A stretch of 9,942 nt of DNA, taken from contig CANHYS010000038.1 in assembly GCA_947464585.1 (NCBI GenBank), forward strand, positions 1 through 9,942, read 5' to 3'. The position numbers and the translations under genes were made by a program. The notes beneath the pieces are model-generated. The model was not told the origin of the DNA and did no database searches. It saw only the letters and a list, made by a program, of their open reading frames with translations. The number at the start of each line of letters is the position of its first letter. Position 1 is the first letter of the stretch. Of the stretch, positions 1-6,514 are shown in pieces. Origin of the DNA: Planctomycetaceae bacterium (GTDB lineage Bacteria > Planctomycetota > Planctomycetia > Pirellulales > UBA1268).

Positions 1-1110
1 ATTCTGCAAGCCTTCGCTCTGCCCGTGCTGACGGCGGCCGGCTTCATGCAACTCTCCGACCGCATGATCGGCACCGGATTCTTCTCGCCTGAGGGCAACG
101 TGGTGAACAACTCCATCGCAGGTGTCGGCGGCGGCCAACCTCTGCTCTGGCAGCACCTCTTTTGGTTCTACAGCCACCCGGCCGTCTACATCATGATCCT
201 GCCGGCGATGGGGATGGTGTCGGACATCCTCACGACGTTCGCCCGGAAGCCGTTGTTCGGCTACCGTCCGATGGTCTATTCGATCGCCGGTATCGCCGGG
301 CTGGGCTTCATCGTATGGGGACACCACATGTTCATGTCGGGCATGAATCCGGCCCTCGGCATCACGTTCATGGTGTCGACGATGATGATCGCCCTGCCCA
401 GCGCCGTGAAGACATTCAACTGGCTCGGCACCGTCTGGGGCGGGAGGATCCAGTTCACCACGTCGATGCTCTTCGCCCTCTCATTCGTGTCGATGTTCAT
501 CATCGGCGGCCTGTCGGGCATCTTCATGGCGGCCACGCCCGTCGACATCTTTATCCACGACACCTACTTCATCGTGGCCCACTTCCACTACGTGCTCTTC
601 GCCGGCACCGCCATGGGTGTCTGGGCGGCGATTTACTTCTGGTTCCCGAAGATGTTTGGTCGCACGATGAACGAGTTCTGGGGCAAGGTGCACTTCTTCC
701 TCACGTTCATCTTCTTGAACGGCACCTTCTTCACCATGCACATTCTCGGTGCGGTCGGCTTTCCGCGGCGCCTTGCCGATGCGTACCACTACGAAACGTT
801 CCATCACCTCCAGCCGCTCAACGCCTTCATGACCTACTGCGCGATCGGCATGGTCGCAACGCAGATCATCTTCGCGGCGAACTTCTTCTGGAGCATGTTT
901 TTCGGGCCGATCGCCGGCCGGAATCCGTGGAACAGCAACACGCTGGAGTGGACCGCGCCGAGCCCGCCGGGGCACGGCAACTTCGACTTCCAGCCGGTCG
1001 TGTATCGCGGTCCCTACGAATACTCGGTGCCTGGCGTCGAGAAGGACCACCTCATGCAGACCGATCCCCCGAATGCCCTGGCGTCCGCTGCAGCCGCCGC
1101 CGCTCACTAA
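1..1110 (+). CDS. ctaD: Cytochrome c oxidase subunit I, A2 type (5' end cut off)
   Basis: This is the catalytic, membrane-embedded subunit of the terminal oxidase. It reduces O2 to water at a heme a3-CuB centre and pumps protons. The reading frame is open from base 1, so the N-terminal third, including the first heme a ligand, lies outside; 369 codons remain. Seen directly: a YSHPAVY motif at 169-189 (CuB histidine and the tyrosine that cross-links to it), the two further CuB histidines in WGHHMF at 322-327, a conserved lysine of the K channel in AVKTFNW at 409, and HFHYV at 580-594 holding the heme a3 and heme a histidines. The Glu of the usual HPEVY motif is Ala and is preceded by Tyr-Ser, which is the established A2-type signature. 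The tail ends in an alanine run followed by His. The heme A and assembly genes downstream support the call. Confidence 0.97.
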   Translation: MLQAFALPVLTAAGFMQLSDRMIGTGFFSPEGNVVNNSIAGVGGGQPLLWQHLFWFYSHPAVYIMILPAMGMVSDILTTFARKPLFGYRPMVYSIAGIAGLGFIVWGHHMFMSGMNPALGITFMVSTMMIALPSAVKTFNWLGTVWGGRIQFTTSMLFALSFVSMFIIGGLSGIFMAATPVDIFIHDTYFIVAHFHYVLFAGTAMGVWAAIYFWFPKMFGRTMNEFWGKVHFFLTFIFLNGTFFTMHILGAVGFPRRLADAYHYETFHHLQPLNAFMTYCAIGMVATQIIFAANFFWSMFFGPIAGRNPWNSNTLEWTAPSPPGHGNFDFQPVVYRGPYEYSVPGVEKDHLMQTDPPNALASAAAAAAH

Positions 1111-1194
1111 ACAGAGGCAGCCGTCCCGGCGTCTGCGACAAAACAGAGGCAGCCGTCTCGGCGTCTGCAACTAAACAGAGGCAGCCGTCCCGGC
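1106..1194. repeat. Three-copy 32-bp tandem repeat between ctaD and ctaA
   Basis: The unit begins AAACAGAGGCAGCCGTCCCG and recurs at 1109, 1141 and 1173, an exact 32-bp period. Copies 1 and 2 run through CGGCGTCTGC; copy 3 keeps the first 22 bases and then diverges. Copy 2 has one C-to-T change in the core. Copies 1 and 3 also share the preceding ACT, so the ctaD stop codon is part of copy 1. Each complete unit contains an imperfect inverted repeat (GCAG..CTGC with CG/CG inside) that could form a small hairpin. There are no unique spacers, so this is not CRISPR. Function is unknown; an mRNA processing or stability element, or a dispersed intergenic repeat, are possibilities. Confidence 0.85.
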
Positions 1195-1207
1195 CCATTT
1201 TTCCCCC

Positions 1208-2197
1208 ATGACAAGCCGCACCTTCAACTGGCCGCACGCGATCGCGTGCCTCCTCGTCGCGGTGACGGCGGTGCTGCTCTGCTTCGGGGCATTGGTCACC
1301 ACCTTCGATGCCGCCATGGCTGTGCCTGACTGGCCGGCGACCTACGGTCACAACATGTTTCTGTTTCCGTGGGCCGAATGGTTCTATGGCCCCTGGGACC
1401 TGTTCCTCGAGCATGGCCACCGTCTGCTGGGCGCATTGGTCGGCGTGGTCTCTTTGGTGCTGGCGGGTGTTGTCTGGCGCAGTGGCCTGAGCCCGGCGGT
1501 CCGCGCTCTGGCCGCGGCGGCGGTGCTCCTGGTCGTGGTGCAGGGAGTGCTCGGCGGCGCCCGTGTGCTGCTCGACGACAAGACGGTGGCCAAGGTTCAT
1601 GCCTGCACGGGACCGCTTTTTTTCGCCGTCGCCGTCGCGATCGCGACGCTCACCCGCGCGTCGTCCACACACGCCTCGACATCAGCAACGGCGGCGGTGC
1701 GGTCTGCCGCAGGGCTCGCCCTGGCCAGCTATGTGCAACTCGTGGCCGGCGCCCAACTGCGGCACCTCGACGCATCGGTCGATCCGTCGACGTTCCGCTG
1801 GCTCGTGTCGTTTCACATCGCGGGTGCAGTCGGCGTGACGGCGCTGTCGGTCGCGGCAGCAATCTGCACGCGGACGGGCAGTCAGCCCGTTGCCCACCGT
1901 TGGTCGCTGGCAATCCTGCTGTTGGTCGGCTGCCAGTTGGCGCTCGGCGTCGGCGCGTGGATCGTGAACTGGGGCCTCCCTTCAGGCTGGCTCCCCGCTT
2001 CCTGGTCATTCTCCGACCCACTTCTGGCCCGCAGCGTCTGGGGAGCGACGGTTGTCACCGGTCACGTCTTCCTCGGCATGATGATCCTCGGAGCGTCGGT
2101 GGTGCTGGCCATTTCCGCGGGCGTTCTCGCCCGCTCAGCGATATCGCCGGTCAGGCCACAGCAGACTGACCGCGTGCACGAAAGGGCTTTCGCATGA
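1208..2197 (+). CDS. ctaA: Heme A synthase (COX15/CtaA family)
   Basis: This integral membrane enzyme oxidises the methyl group of heme O to the formyl group of heme A, the cofactor of the oxidase encoded around it. The 329-residue product has about eight hydrophobic segments, as the family does. Four family histidines that ligand heme are visible: H71 in LEHGHRLLG (with E68 three residues before it), H131 in KVHACTG, H203 in SFHIAGA and H286 in VTGHVFLG. The first external loop has the PDWP motif, but the two cysteines often flanking it (CPDWPxC) are Val and Ala here, so this belongs to the cysteine-less class. The ATG at 1208 follows the tandem repeat and has no clear Shine-Dalgarno sequence. 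The stop overlaps the ctaB start by four bases (ATGA), suggesting translational coupling of the two heme A enzymes. Confidence 0.93.
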   Translation: MTSRTFNWPHAIACLLVAVTAVLLCFGALVTTFDAAMAVPDWPATYGHNMFLFPWAEWFYGPWDLFLEHGHRLLGALVGVVSLVLAGVVWRSGLSPAVRALAAAAVLLVVVQGVLGGARVLLDDKTVAKVHACTGPLFFAVAVAIATLTRASSTHASTSATAAVRSAAGLALASYVQLVAGAQLRHLDASVDPSTFRWLVSFHIAGAVGVTALSVAAAICTRTGSQPVAHRWSLAILLLVGCQLALGVGAWIVNWGLPSGWLPASWSFSDPLLARSVWGATVVTGHVFLGMMILGASVVLAISAGVLARSAISPVRPQQTDRVHERAFA

Positions 2198-3213
2198 CGC
2201 CCCCGCCCGATTGTGCATCCGAATTCACCGCGGCGGCGTTTGCGCCGGTCACCGTCCCGGGACCGCTGCACGCGTCCGATTCGTCGCGAAACAGCGTCGG
2301 CTTGGGCCGTGATCTCACCGGCACGGCCGCGGCCATTGCGGCCGACGTCTCGCGGCTCGTGCGGCCAAGGATCGCCCTCATGGTGCTGGCCACGGTCGTG
2401 GCGAGCATGTGGCTCACCGCCGGCCGTGGCGTCGGTGGCCCGGCGTTGTTCTGGCTGCTTGTCGGAACGACCCTTGTCGCGGCCAGTTCGAGCATCGCAA
2501 ACCAGATCCTGGAGCGAGATGCCGACCGTCTCATGCCCCGCACCGCCCGCCGTCCGATCGCGGCCGGCCGGCTGAGCGTGCCTCTCGCCGTGATGCTGGC
2601 GACCCTGCTCGTGGCCGCGGGCGGCCTGATGATCACGCTCGCCGCAGGCTGGCAGCCGGCCGTCGCGGCCCTGACGACCTGGATTCTCTACGTGGCCGTC
2701 TACACACCGATGAAAATGCGGTCGCCTCTGAATACGGCCGTGGGTGCCGTCTCGGGTGCATTGCCTGTGGCTATCGGGTGGCTGGCGGCCGATGGGCCGG
2801 GGCGGCTGGCGGCCGGCGACGCGGCTGGCACACTCGCCGTCGCGGCCCTCGCGACCGTGCTCTACCTCTGGCAGTTTCCCCACTTCATGGCGATCGCGTG
2901 GCTCTACCGGGGACAATACGCCGCCGCAGGCATGCGGATGCTGACCGTCGACGATCCCAGCGGCCTCCGAGCCGCCGGACAGGCACTCGCCGCAAGCTTG
3001 GCGATGGTGCCTGTGAGCCTGGTGTTGGCCGTGCCATCCGGCAGCATCCGGCTGTTTCTGGCAGCGGCGATCGCCTCGCTCGTTTATGCTGTTGCCACGG
3101 TTGGTTTCGCCGTTCGTCGCGACGACGCCTCTGCCCGCACCCTGCTGTTCACTTCCCTCGGTTCCCTGCTGGCGTTGCTGACGGCCTCGGTCGTTTTCGG
3201 CCCACCGGCTTGA
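2194..3213 (+). CDS. ctaB: Protoheme IX farnesyltransferase (heme O synthase)
   Basis: This UbiA-family membrane prenyltransferase attaches farnesyl diphosphate to heme b to give heme O, the substrate of the preceding gene product. The protein is 339 residues. Visible motifs are the first aspartate motif [15 protein letters not shown] (N103, D109, D111) followed by RRPI, then [15 protein letters not shown] at 170-184 with GALPVAIGW at 188-196, and [12 protein letters not shown] at 225-236. About eight or nine hydrophobic segments span residues 55-335. The first 45 or so residues are a polar extension. In the conserved stretch after WQFPHF, where most members have an acidic residue before Tyr (DYxxA), this protein reads GQYAAAG, so the usual Asp is Gln. 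The start is set by the ATGA overlap with ctaA. Overall the match is strong. Confidence 0.95.
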   Translation: MTPPPDCASEFTAAAFAPVTVPGPLHASDSSRNSVGLGRDLTGTAAAIAADVSRLVRPRIALMVLATVVASMWLTAGRGVGGPALFWLLVGTTLVAASSSIANQILERDADRLMPRTARRPIAAGRLSVPLAVMLATLLVAAGGLMITLAAGWQPAVAALTTWILYVAVYTPMKMRSPLNTAVGAVSGALPVAIGWLAADGPGRLAAGDAAGTLAVAALATVLYLWQFPHFMAIAWLYRGQYAAAGMRMLTVDDPSGLRAAGQALAASLAMVPVSLVLAVPSGSIRLFLAAAIASLVYAVATVGFAVRRDDASARTLLFTSLGSLLALLTASVVFGPPA

Positions 3214-3256
3214 TGCTTCCACTCACTTTCAGTCGACCCTTAAGATTGCACCGATC

Positions 3257-4288
3257 ATGAACGCTTCCGCGATCTCCCTCCCGCACGGCCACGACGGCCA
3301 CTCGCACGGCCACGACGACGGGCATGGCCACTCGCATGGCCACGACGACGGGGGCCACCACGGTCATCTCACGCTGCAATACCAGCCCGGCCTGCCGCTC
3401 ACCCGCGGCAAGCTGATCATGTGGCTCTTTCTCTCCACGGAGATCATGTTCTTCGCAGCCCTCCTGGGCAGCTACGTCGTGCTCCGGTTTGGCGCCCCGG
3501 TGTGGCCGAAGCCCCACCACGTGCATCTCAGCGAACCGATCGGCGCGTTCAACACGTTCGTGCTCATCTGCTCGAGCGTGACGATCGTGCTGGCCTTGGA
3601 AGCGGCCCGTGCCAACAAGGCCGGACTCGCCAAGATCTGGATGCTCCTCACGCTCCTGCTTGGCACGCTCTTCCTCGGCGTGAAGGGCTACGAATATCAG
3701 GCCAAGTTTTCCCACGGCATCTATCCACAAGCGCCGCGGAGCCGCATCTACGAGAAGCCTGATCTCTACTACGGCTCTGCCGTCCGCGAGCGGCTCGGCG
3801 AGCCGGCCATCATCGACAAACTCAAGGAACTCGACGACACGCCGGCCGACAAGCTCACCCCGGAGCAGGTCTCCGCGAGAGCGCGGCTGCAACAGGTCCG
3901 CAAGATGGTGGCGAGCCCCGAGCAACAGGCCTTCGATCTGGCGGTGGTGGCCGATCAGGTGATGCCATTGCCGACGGAAGGCCCGGGTGGATCGCATGGT
4001 GGTGGAGAGGGTGGAGGACATGGCGGCCATGTCAGCGGCCTCAACGACATCTTCCCGTGGCTCAGGCTGCCCGCCGTCATCCCCGGCGGCAACATGTGGG
4101 CCAGCACCTATTTTCTCCTGACTGGCTTTCACGCCATCCACGTGCTGGTCGGACTGATCGTGTTCACGATCCTGCTGGGCTACAAACTCGGCCCCAAAGA
4201 TGCCGGCAAGATTGAGAACGCCGGCCTCTACTGGCACTTCGTCGATCTGGTGTGGATCTTCCTGTTCCCGCTGCTCTATTTGTTCTGA
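3257..4288 (+). CDS. ctaE: Cytochrome c oxidase subunit III with His-rich head and large loop insert
   Basis: Subunit III stabilises the catalytic subunit I of the oxidase in the membrane. Family features are [21 protein letters not shown] near residues 53-73 (membrane Glu at 62), [10 protein letters not shown] at 141-150, [19 protein letters not shown] at 282-300, and [18 protein letters not shown] at the C-terminus. At 343 residues it is much longer than the usual 190-210 of the prokaryotic short form. Two parts explain this: an N-terminal tail with twelve His in residues 10-37, and an insert of about 110 residues (roughly 160-270) between two membrane segments. The insert is charged and helix-like at first, then Gly/His-rich (244-259). 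The start at 3257 follows a 43-bp gap from ctaB and has only a weak ribosome site. Head and insert are probably extramembrane; any metal binding is inference. Confidence 0.94.
   Translation: MNASAISLPHGHDGHSHGHDDGHGHSHGHDDGGHHGHLTLQYQPGLPLTRGKLIMWLFLSTEIMFFAALLGSYVVLRFGAPVWPKPHHVHLSEPIGAFNTFVLICSSVTIVLALEAARANKAGLAKIWMLLTLLLGTLFLGVKGYEYQAKFSHGIYPQAPRSRIYEKPDLYYGSAVRERLGEPAIIDKLKELDDTPADKLTPEQVSARARLQQVRKMVASPEQQAFDLAVVADQVMPLPTEGPGGSHGGGEGGGHGGHVSGLNDIFPWLRLPAVIPGGNMWASTYFLLTGFHAIHVLVGLIVFTILLGYKLGPKDAGKIENAGLYWHFVDLVWIFLFPLLYLF
3296..3352 (+). repeat. 30-bp period tandem repeat inside ctaE coding a His-rich segment
   Basis: A 27-base block at 3296-3322 recurs at 3326-3352 with a single silent change (CAC to CAT). 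It encodes GHSHGHDDG twice (residues 14-22 and 24-32), joined by one His codon. The near identity suggests a recent in-frame duplication that lengthened the His/Asp-rich tail. Confidence 0.85.
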
Positions 4289-4290
4289 GG
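4287..4290 (+). promoter_or_regulatory. ctaF: Ribosome binding site deciding the ctaF start
   Basis: GAGG overlaps the ctaE stop codon (TGA 4286-4288) and lies five bases before the ATG at 4296. It supports that start over the in-frame ATG at 4200, which lies inside ctaE and would add 32 non-homologous residues. Confidence 0.7.
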
Positions 4291-4295
4291 TATTG

Positions 4296-4787
4296 ATGAG
4301 CGATCACGACATCCACTCCGCCCATGCTCACGGCCCCATCACCCGGGCTGGCGACATCCCCGAGCATGACGAGCATGATCACAACAGCCACGACCATGGC
4401 CATGGCGGCATCGGCAAGTATCTGCTCGTGTTTCTCGCGCTCTGCGGCCTCACGACTATGTCGTTCCTCACCTACTCCCCCTTCTGGCCCTGGCGGGACC
4501 AGCCGCACGTCGGCTGGGCATTCATGATGGCGGTGTCGTGCACGAAGGCGATGCTCGTGGTGCTCTTCTTCATGCACGTCTTCTGGGAGGCGAACTGGAA
4601 ATACGTGCTCACGATCCCGGCCGCCATGATGGCAATCTTCCTCGCCCTCATGCTCGTGCCCGACGTCGGCATGCGGACTCGCATGGTGTCGCAGGAACGG
4701 GCCCTTCGCATGGCCCGCCCGTCGGATGTGAGGCTCATGGAACAGGCTGCCGAGTCGAAGGTCCTCGCCGAGCCGGCGGCTCATTAG
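4296..4787 (+). CDS. ctaF: Cytochrome c oxidase small subunit IV (prokaryotic CtaF/CoxD type), His-rich N-terminus
   Basis: This small accessory membrane subunit of the oxidase is 163 residues long. Three hydrophobic segments lie near residues 41-60, 72-94 and 103-124. The second carries the family signature KAMLVVLFFMH (84-94). The first 36 residues are polar and contain ten His along with many Asp/Glu, echoing the His-rich head of the ctaE product immediately upstream. A charged tail of about 38 residues follows the last membrane segment. The start at 4296 is chosen because of the GAGG sequence overlapping the ctaE stop and because the protein family begins shortly before the first membrane helix. 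It is only seven bases from ctaE, so the two subunits are likely translated together. The His-rich tail probably faces the cytoplasm, which is inference from usual topology. Confidence 0.9.
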   Translation: MSDHDIHSAHAHGPITRAGDIPEHDEHDHNSHDHGHGGIGKYLLVFLALCGLTTMSFLTYSPFWPWRDQPHVGWAFMMAVSCTKAMLVVLFFMHVFWEANWKYVLTIPAAMMAIFLALMLVPDVGMRTRMVSQERALRMARPSDVRLMEQAAESKVLAEPAAH

Positions 4788-4800
4788 ACCGGTGCCCCTC

Positions 4801-5619
4801 ATGAGTAGCAGCGTCAACCTTCAGCTCCCCGCCGGGACGGCAGAAGTCTCGTCGCGAGGGCGAGGATACGCCCAATGCTCCTCGAGCTTCCGCCGATCCC
4901 GGCTCCGCGGGGCGTCTGAACAGACGGTTCGCCGCATCCGTGAGGGGCATGGGCAGCCCCGAACCGTGGCCATCGCTGTGATGCTGCTGCTCATGCTGTT
5001 CATGGCTCTCGGCTGCGGCAGGCGGGAACAAACGGTGGCCACCGCGCCGCCGGCCGCCCGTGATGAGGCGCCGCTGCCGGCACCGGAGCGGATGCAGCCG
5101 GGCGCCGTTGCCGCGCCATTCACGCTCACCGAACGCAGTGGCAAGCCCTTCGACTCGGCGTCGCTCCGCGGCAAGGTCTGGCTGGCGAGCGTGTTTTTTG
5201 CCAATTGTCCCGGCCCCTGCTTTCGCGAGAACCAGGCGCTGGCCGACATTCTCCGGAACATCCCAGACCCGGACTTCATGGTCGTGAGCGTCACCTGTGA
5301 TCCCGAAAACGACACCCCGGAGTCGCTGCGACGGTATGCCGACCGGTTCGAGGCCGACCCAGACCGCTGGAAATTCCTCACCGGCGACATGGCGACGATC
5401 AAGGAGATCGCCAACGGCACCTTCTTGCTGCCTGCTGAGGTAGGCGTGCACTCGGAACGGGGCGTCGTCTTCGATCGGGAGGGCCGGTTGCGAGGCAGCT
5501 ACCATCTGCTCCAGCCTGACCGCGTGCAACTGCTCGAGAAGCTGATCCGCGATGTGCTCGCGGAGCCGGCCGCAAGGACGCCAGCAAACGCCCCCACCCA
5601 GGGAGCTCCCGCCGGATGA
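4801..5619 (+). CDS. SCO1/SenC-type copper chaperone, probable lipoprotein
   Basis: SCO proteins are thioredoxin-fold, membrane-tethered copper chaperones that metallate the CuA site of oxidase subunit II. Numbered from the GTG at 4792, copper-binding residues are C139 and C143 in NCPGPC and H220 in VGVHSERG. VSVTCDPENDTPESLRRYA (165-183) matches the family stretch following the first strand. A hydrophobic segment, residues 59-74, ends in MALGC, a lipobox-like site with C75 the likely lipidated residue. The start is uncertain. GTG 4792, ATG 4801, GTG 4966 and ATG 4981 are all in frame and none has a convincing ribosome site. Residues before 59 are Arg/Ser-rich, look unlike a signal peptide and may be untranslated. 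ATG 4801 is given as a compromise. The stop overlaps the DUF420 start. Confidence 0.88.
   Translation: MSSSVNLQLPAGTAEVSSRGRGYAQCSSSFRRSRLRGASEQTVRRIREGHGQPRTVAIAVMLLLMLFMALGCGRREQTVATAPPAARDEAPLPAPERMQPGAVAAPFTLTERSGKPFDSASLRGKVWLASVFFANCPGPCFRENQALADILRNIPDPDFMVVSVTCDPENDTPESLRRYADRFEADPDRWKFLTGDMATIKEIANGTFLLPAEVGVHSERGVVFDREGRLRGSYHLLQPDRVQLLEKLIRDVLAEPAARTPANAPTQGAPAG
4858..4935. other. Cluster of short inverted repeats near the SCO gene start
   Basis: Three small inverted repeats lie in 78 bases: GGGCG/CGCCC (4858-4862 with 4869-4873), GCTC/GAGC (4877-4887), and CGTCTG-AA-CAGACG (4913-4926), the last flanked by an outer GCGG/CCGC pair (4907-4910 with 4932-4935). They fall in the part of the SCO reading frame whose translation looks non-protein-like. 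They may therefore be a structured leader or an intergenic repeat rather than coding sequence. Confidence 0.45.
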
Positions 5620-6098
5620 ATCTCGCCACCGCCGCACACTGGCTGCCCACCGTCAACGCCGCCCTCAACTCACTCGCCACCCTGCTGCTGGCAGCCGGCT
5701 GGATCTTCATTCGCCGTGGGAATTGGCGGGCCCACCGGGCCGCGATGATCGCCGCATTCGCGGTGTCGACGCTCTTCCTGGTCTGTTACCTCACCTACCA
5801 CGCCCTCGTCGGCCACGTGCCGTTCACAGGGCAGGGGACGGTCCGCCTGGTCTACTTTGCGATTCTGCTCACGCACATTCTGTTGGCGGTGACCGTGCCC
5901 GTGCTGGCCATTGCCATGTTCGCGCTCGCTGTCCGGGGCCGCTGGGATGCCCATCGCCGTCTCGGGAAGATCACGATGCCGATCTGGCTGTATGTCTCGG
6001 TCACCGGGGTGGTGATCTACCTGATGCTCTACCATTTCTACCCCGGCCGCCCGCCGGAGCCTATGATGCAAGAGGTAGGAGCGACGGCTCCCGCCTGA
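5616..6098 (+). CDS. DUF420 membrane protein (CtaM/YozB-like oxidase assembly factor)
   Basis: This 160-residue protein has four hydrophobic segments near residues 14-33, 43-63, 77-105 and 120-140. It carries the DUF420 pattern: LPTVNAALNSLATLLL at 10-25, an IRRGNWRAHRAAM stretch at 32-44, FLVCYLTYH at 54-62, LTHILLA at 85-91 and a late AHRRLGKITMPIWLYVS (112-128). Histidines at 40, 62, 87 and 113 sit at the ends of the membrane segments and are candidates for metal or heme contact. The Bacillus/Staphylococcus DUF420 protein CtaM is known to be needed for a functional heme A oxidase. The location here, directly after SCO with a four-base ATGA overlap, fits the same role. The mechanism is unknown, so no symbol is assigned. 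Confidence 0.88.
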   Translation: MNLATAAHWLPTVNAALNSLATLLLAAGWIFIRRGNWRAHRAAMIAAFAVSTLFLVCYLTYHALVGHVPFTGQGTVRLVYFAILLTHILLAVTVPVLAIAMFALAVRGRWDAHRRLGKITMPIWLYVSVTGVVIYLMLYHFYPGRPPEPMMQEVGATAPA

Positions 6099-6118
6099 TT
6101 CCCATCCCCGAACGGGAT

Positions 6119-6130
6119 CTCCCGGGAGGA
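6119..6130 (+). promoter_or_regulatory. Strong Shine-Dalgarno inside a perfect palindrome
   Basis: GGGAGGA (6124-6130) lies seven bases before the ATG at 6138 and is the best ribosome site in the window. Its first five bases are the right half of the 10-base palindrome CTCCCGGGAG (6119-6128). A second small hairpin, ATCCC/GGGAT (6104-6118), is just upstream. Base pairing could hide the ribosome site, but the palindrome has no loop and may be fortuitous. Confidence 0.55.
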
Positions 6131-6137
6131 TAGCCCC

Positions 6138-6512
6138 ATGGCCCGCCAGTCATCCCCGCTCGTCTCGCGCCCCCGTGTCGTGCTCCCGTCCGTTGCGAGG
6201 CCGTTTCTGACGGTCGCCGTGGCAGCCGCCTGCGTGCTCGTGGCCTGCGATGCGTTTGGCTGCCCGAACTGCAAGGACGCGGTCAACACGTCCGATCCAG
6301 ATGGGCTCAACGTGGCGCGGGGCTACTTTTACAGCATCCTCATCATGCTGGCGATGCCGTGCACGCTGATCAGTTCGTTCGGTATCTACGTCTGGCGGGA
6401 AATGCAGCGGCAGAAGCGGACCGGCCCGACGGCCGTCGAGCAGGCCATCGGTGGTTCTCCCATCACCGCCATGCATGACCGGCCCTCCTCCGAACCCATC
6501 ATGACTCGATAG
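6138..6512 (+). CDS. Small membrane protein with CPNCK motif, unknown function
   Basis: I cannot give this 124-residue protein an established name. It has an Arg-containing N-terminus, a hydrophobic stretch at about residues 22-37 that looks like a signal peptide or anchor, then GCPNCKDAVN (41-50). A second membrane segment runs through GYFYSILIMLAMPCTLISSFGIYVW (62-86), followed by a basic and polar tail. Five cysteines are present (32, 37, 42, 45, 75), with C42 and C45 forming a CxxC next to the membrane. The motif is followed by Lys rather than His, so it is not a standard c-type heme site. Copper binding or thiol exchange during oxidase assembly would fit the location but is inference. 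I recall similar proteins near oxidase genes in planctomycetes. A strong ribosome site supports the start. Confidence 0.82.
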   Translation: MARQSSPLVSRPRVVLPSVARPFLTVAVAAACVLVACDAFGCPNCKDAVNTSDPDGLNVARGYFYSILIMLAMPCTLISSFGIYVWREMQRQKRTGPTAVEQAIGGSPITAMHDRPSSEPIMTR

Positions 6513-6514
6513 CC

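Noticed and set aside
1106..1194. Possible CRISPR array
   Set aside because: The units follow each other without unique spacers, there are only three, and no cas genes are nearby.
162..1211. Second plus-strand frame through ctaD (349 codons)
   Set aside because: ctaD is certain in the other frame, and this one translates to Arg/His-rich sequence typical of an off-frame shadow.
2062..3222. Long minus-strand open frame (386 codons) opposite ctaB
   Set aside because: It lies antisense to a clear UbiA-family gene, its translation is Arg/Gly/His-rich without motifs, and such frames are common in high-GC DNA.
4200..4295. Earlier in-frame ATG that would extend ctaF by 32 residues
   Set aside because: The extension lies inside the ctaE coding region, resembles no family sequence, and a good ribosome site precedes the ATG at 4296.
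6261..6275. c-type heme attachment site (CxxCH) in the small membrane protein
   Set aside because: The residue after CPNC is Lys, not His, and no special lyase for CxxCK is present in the window.
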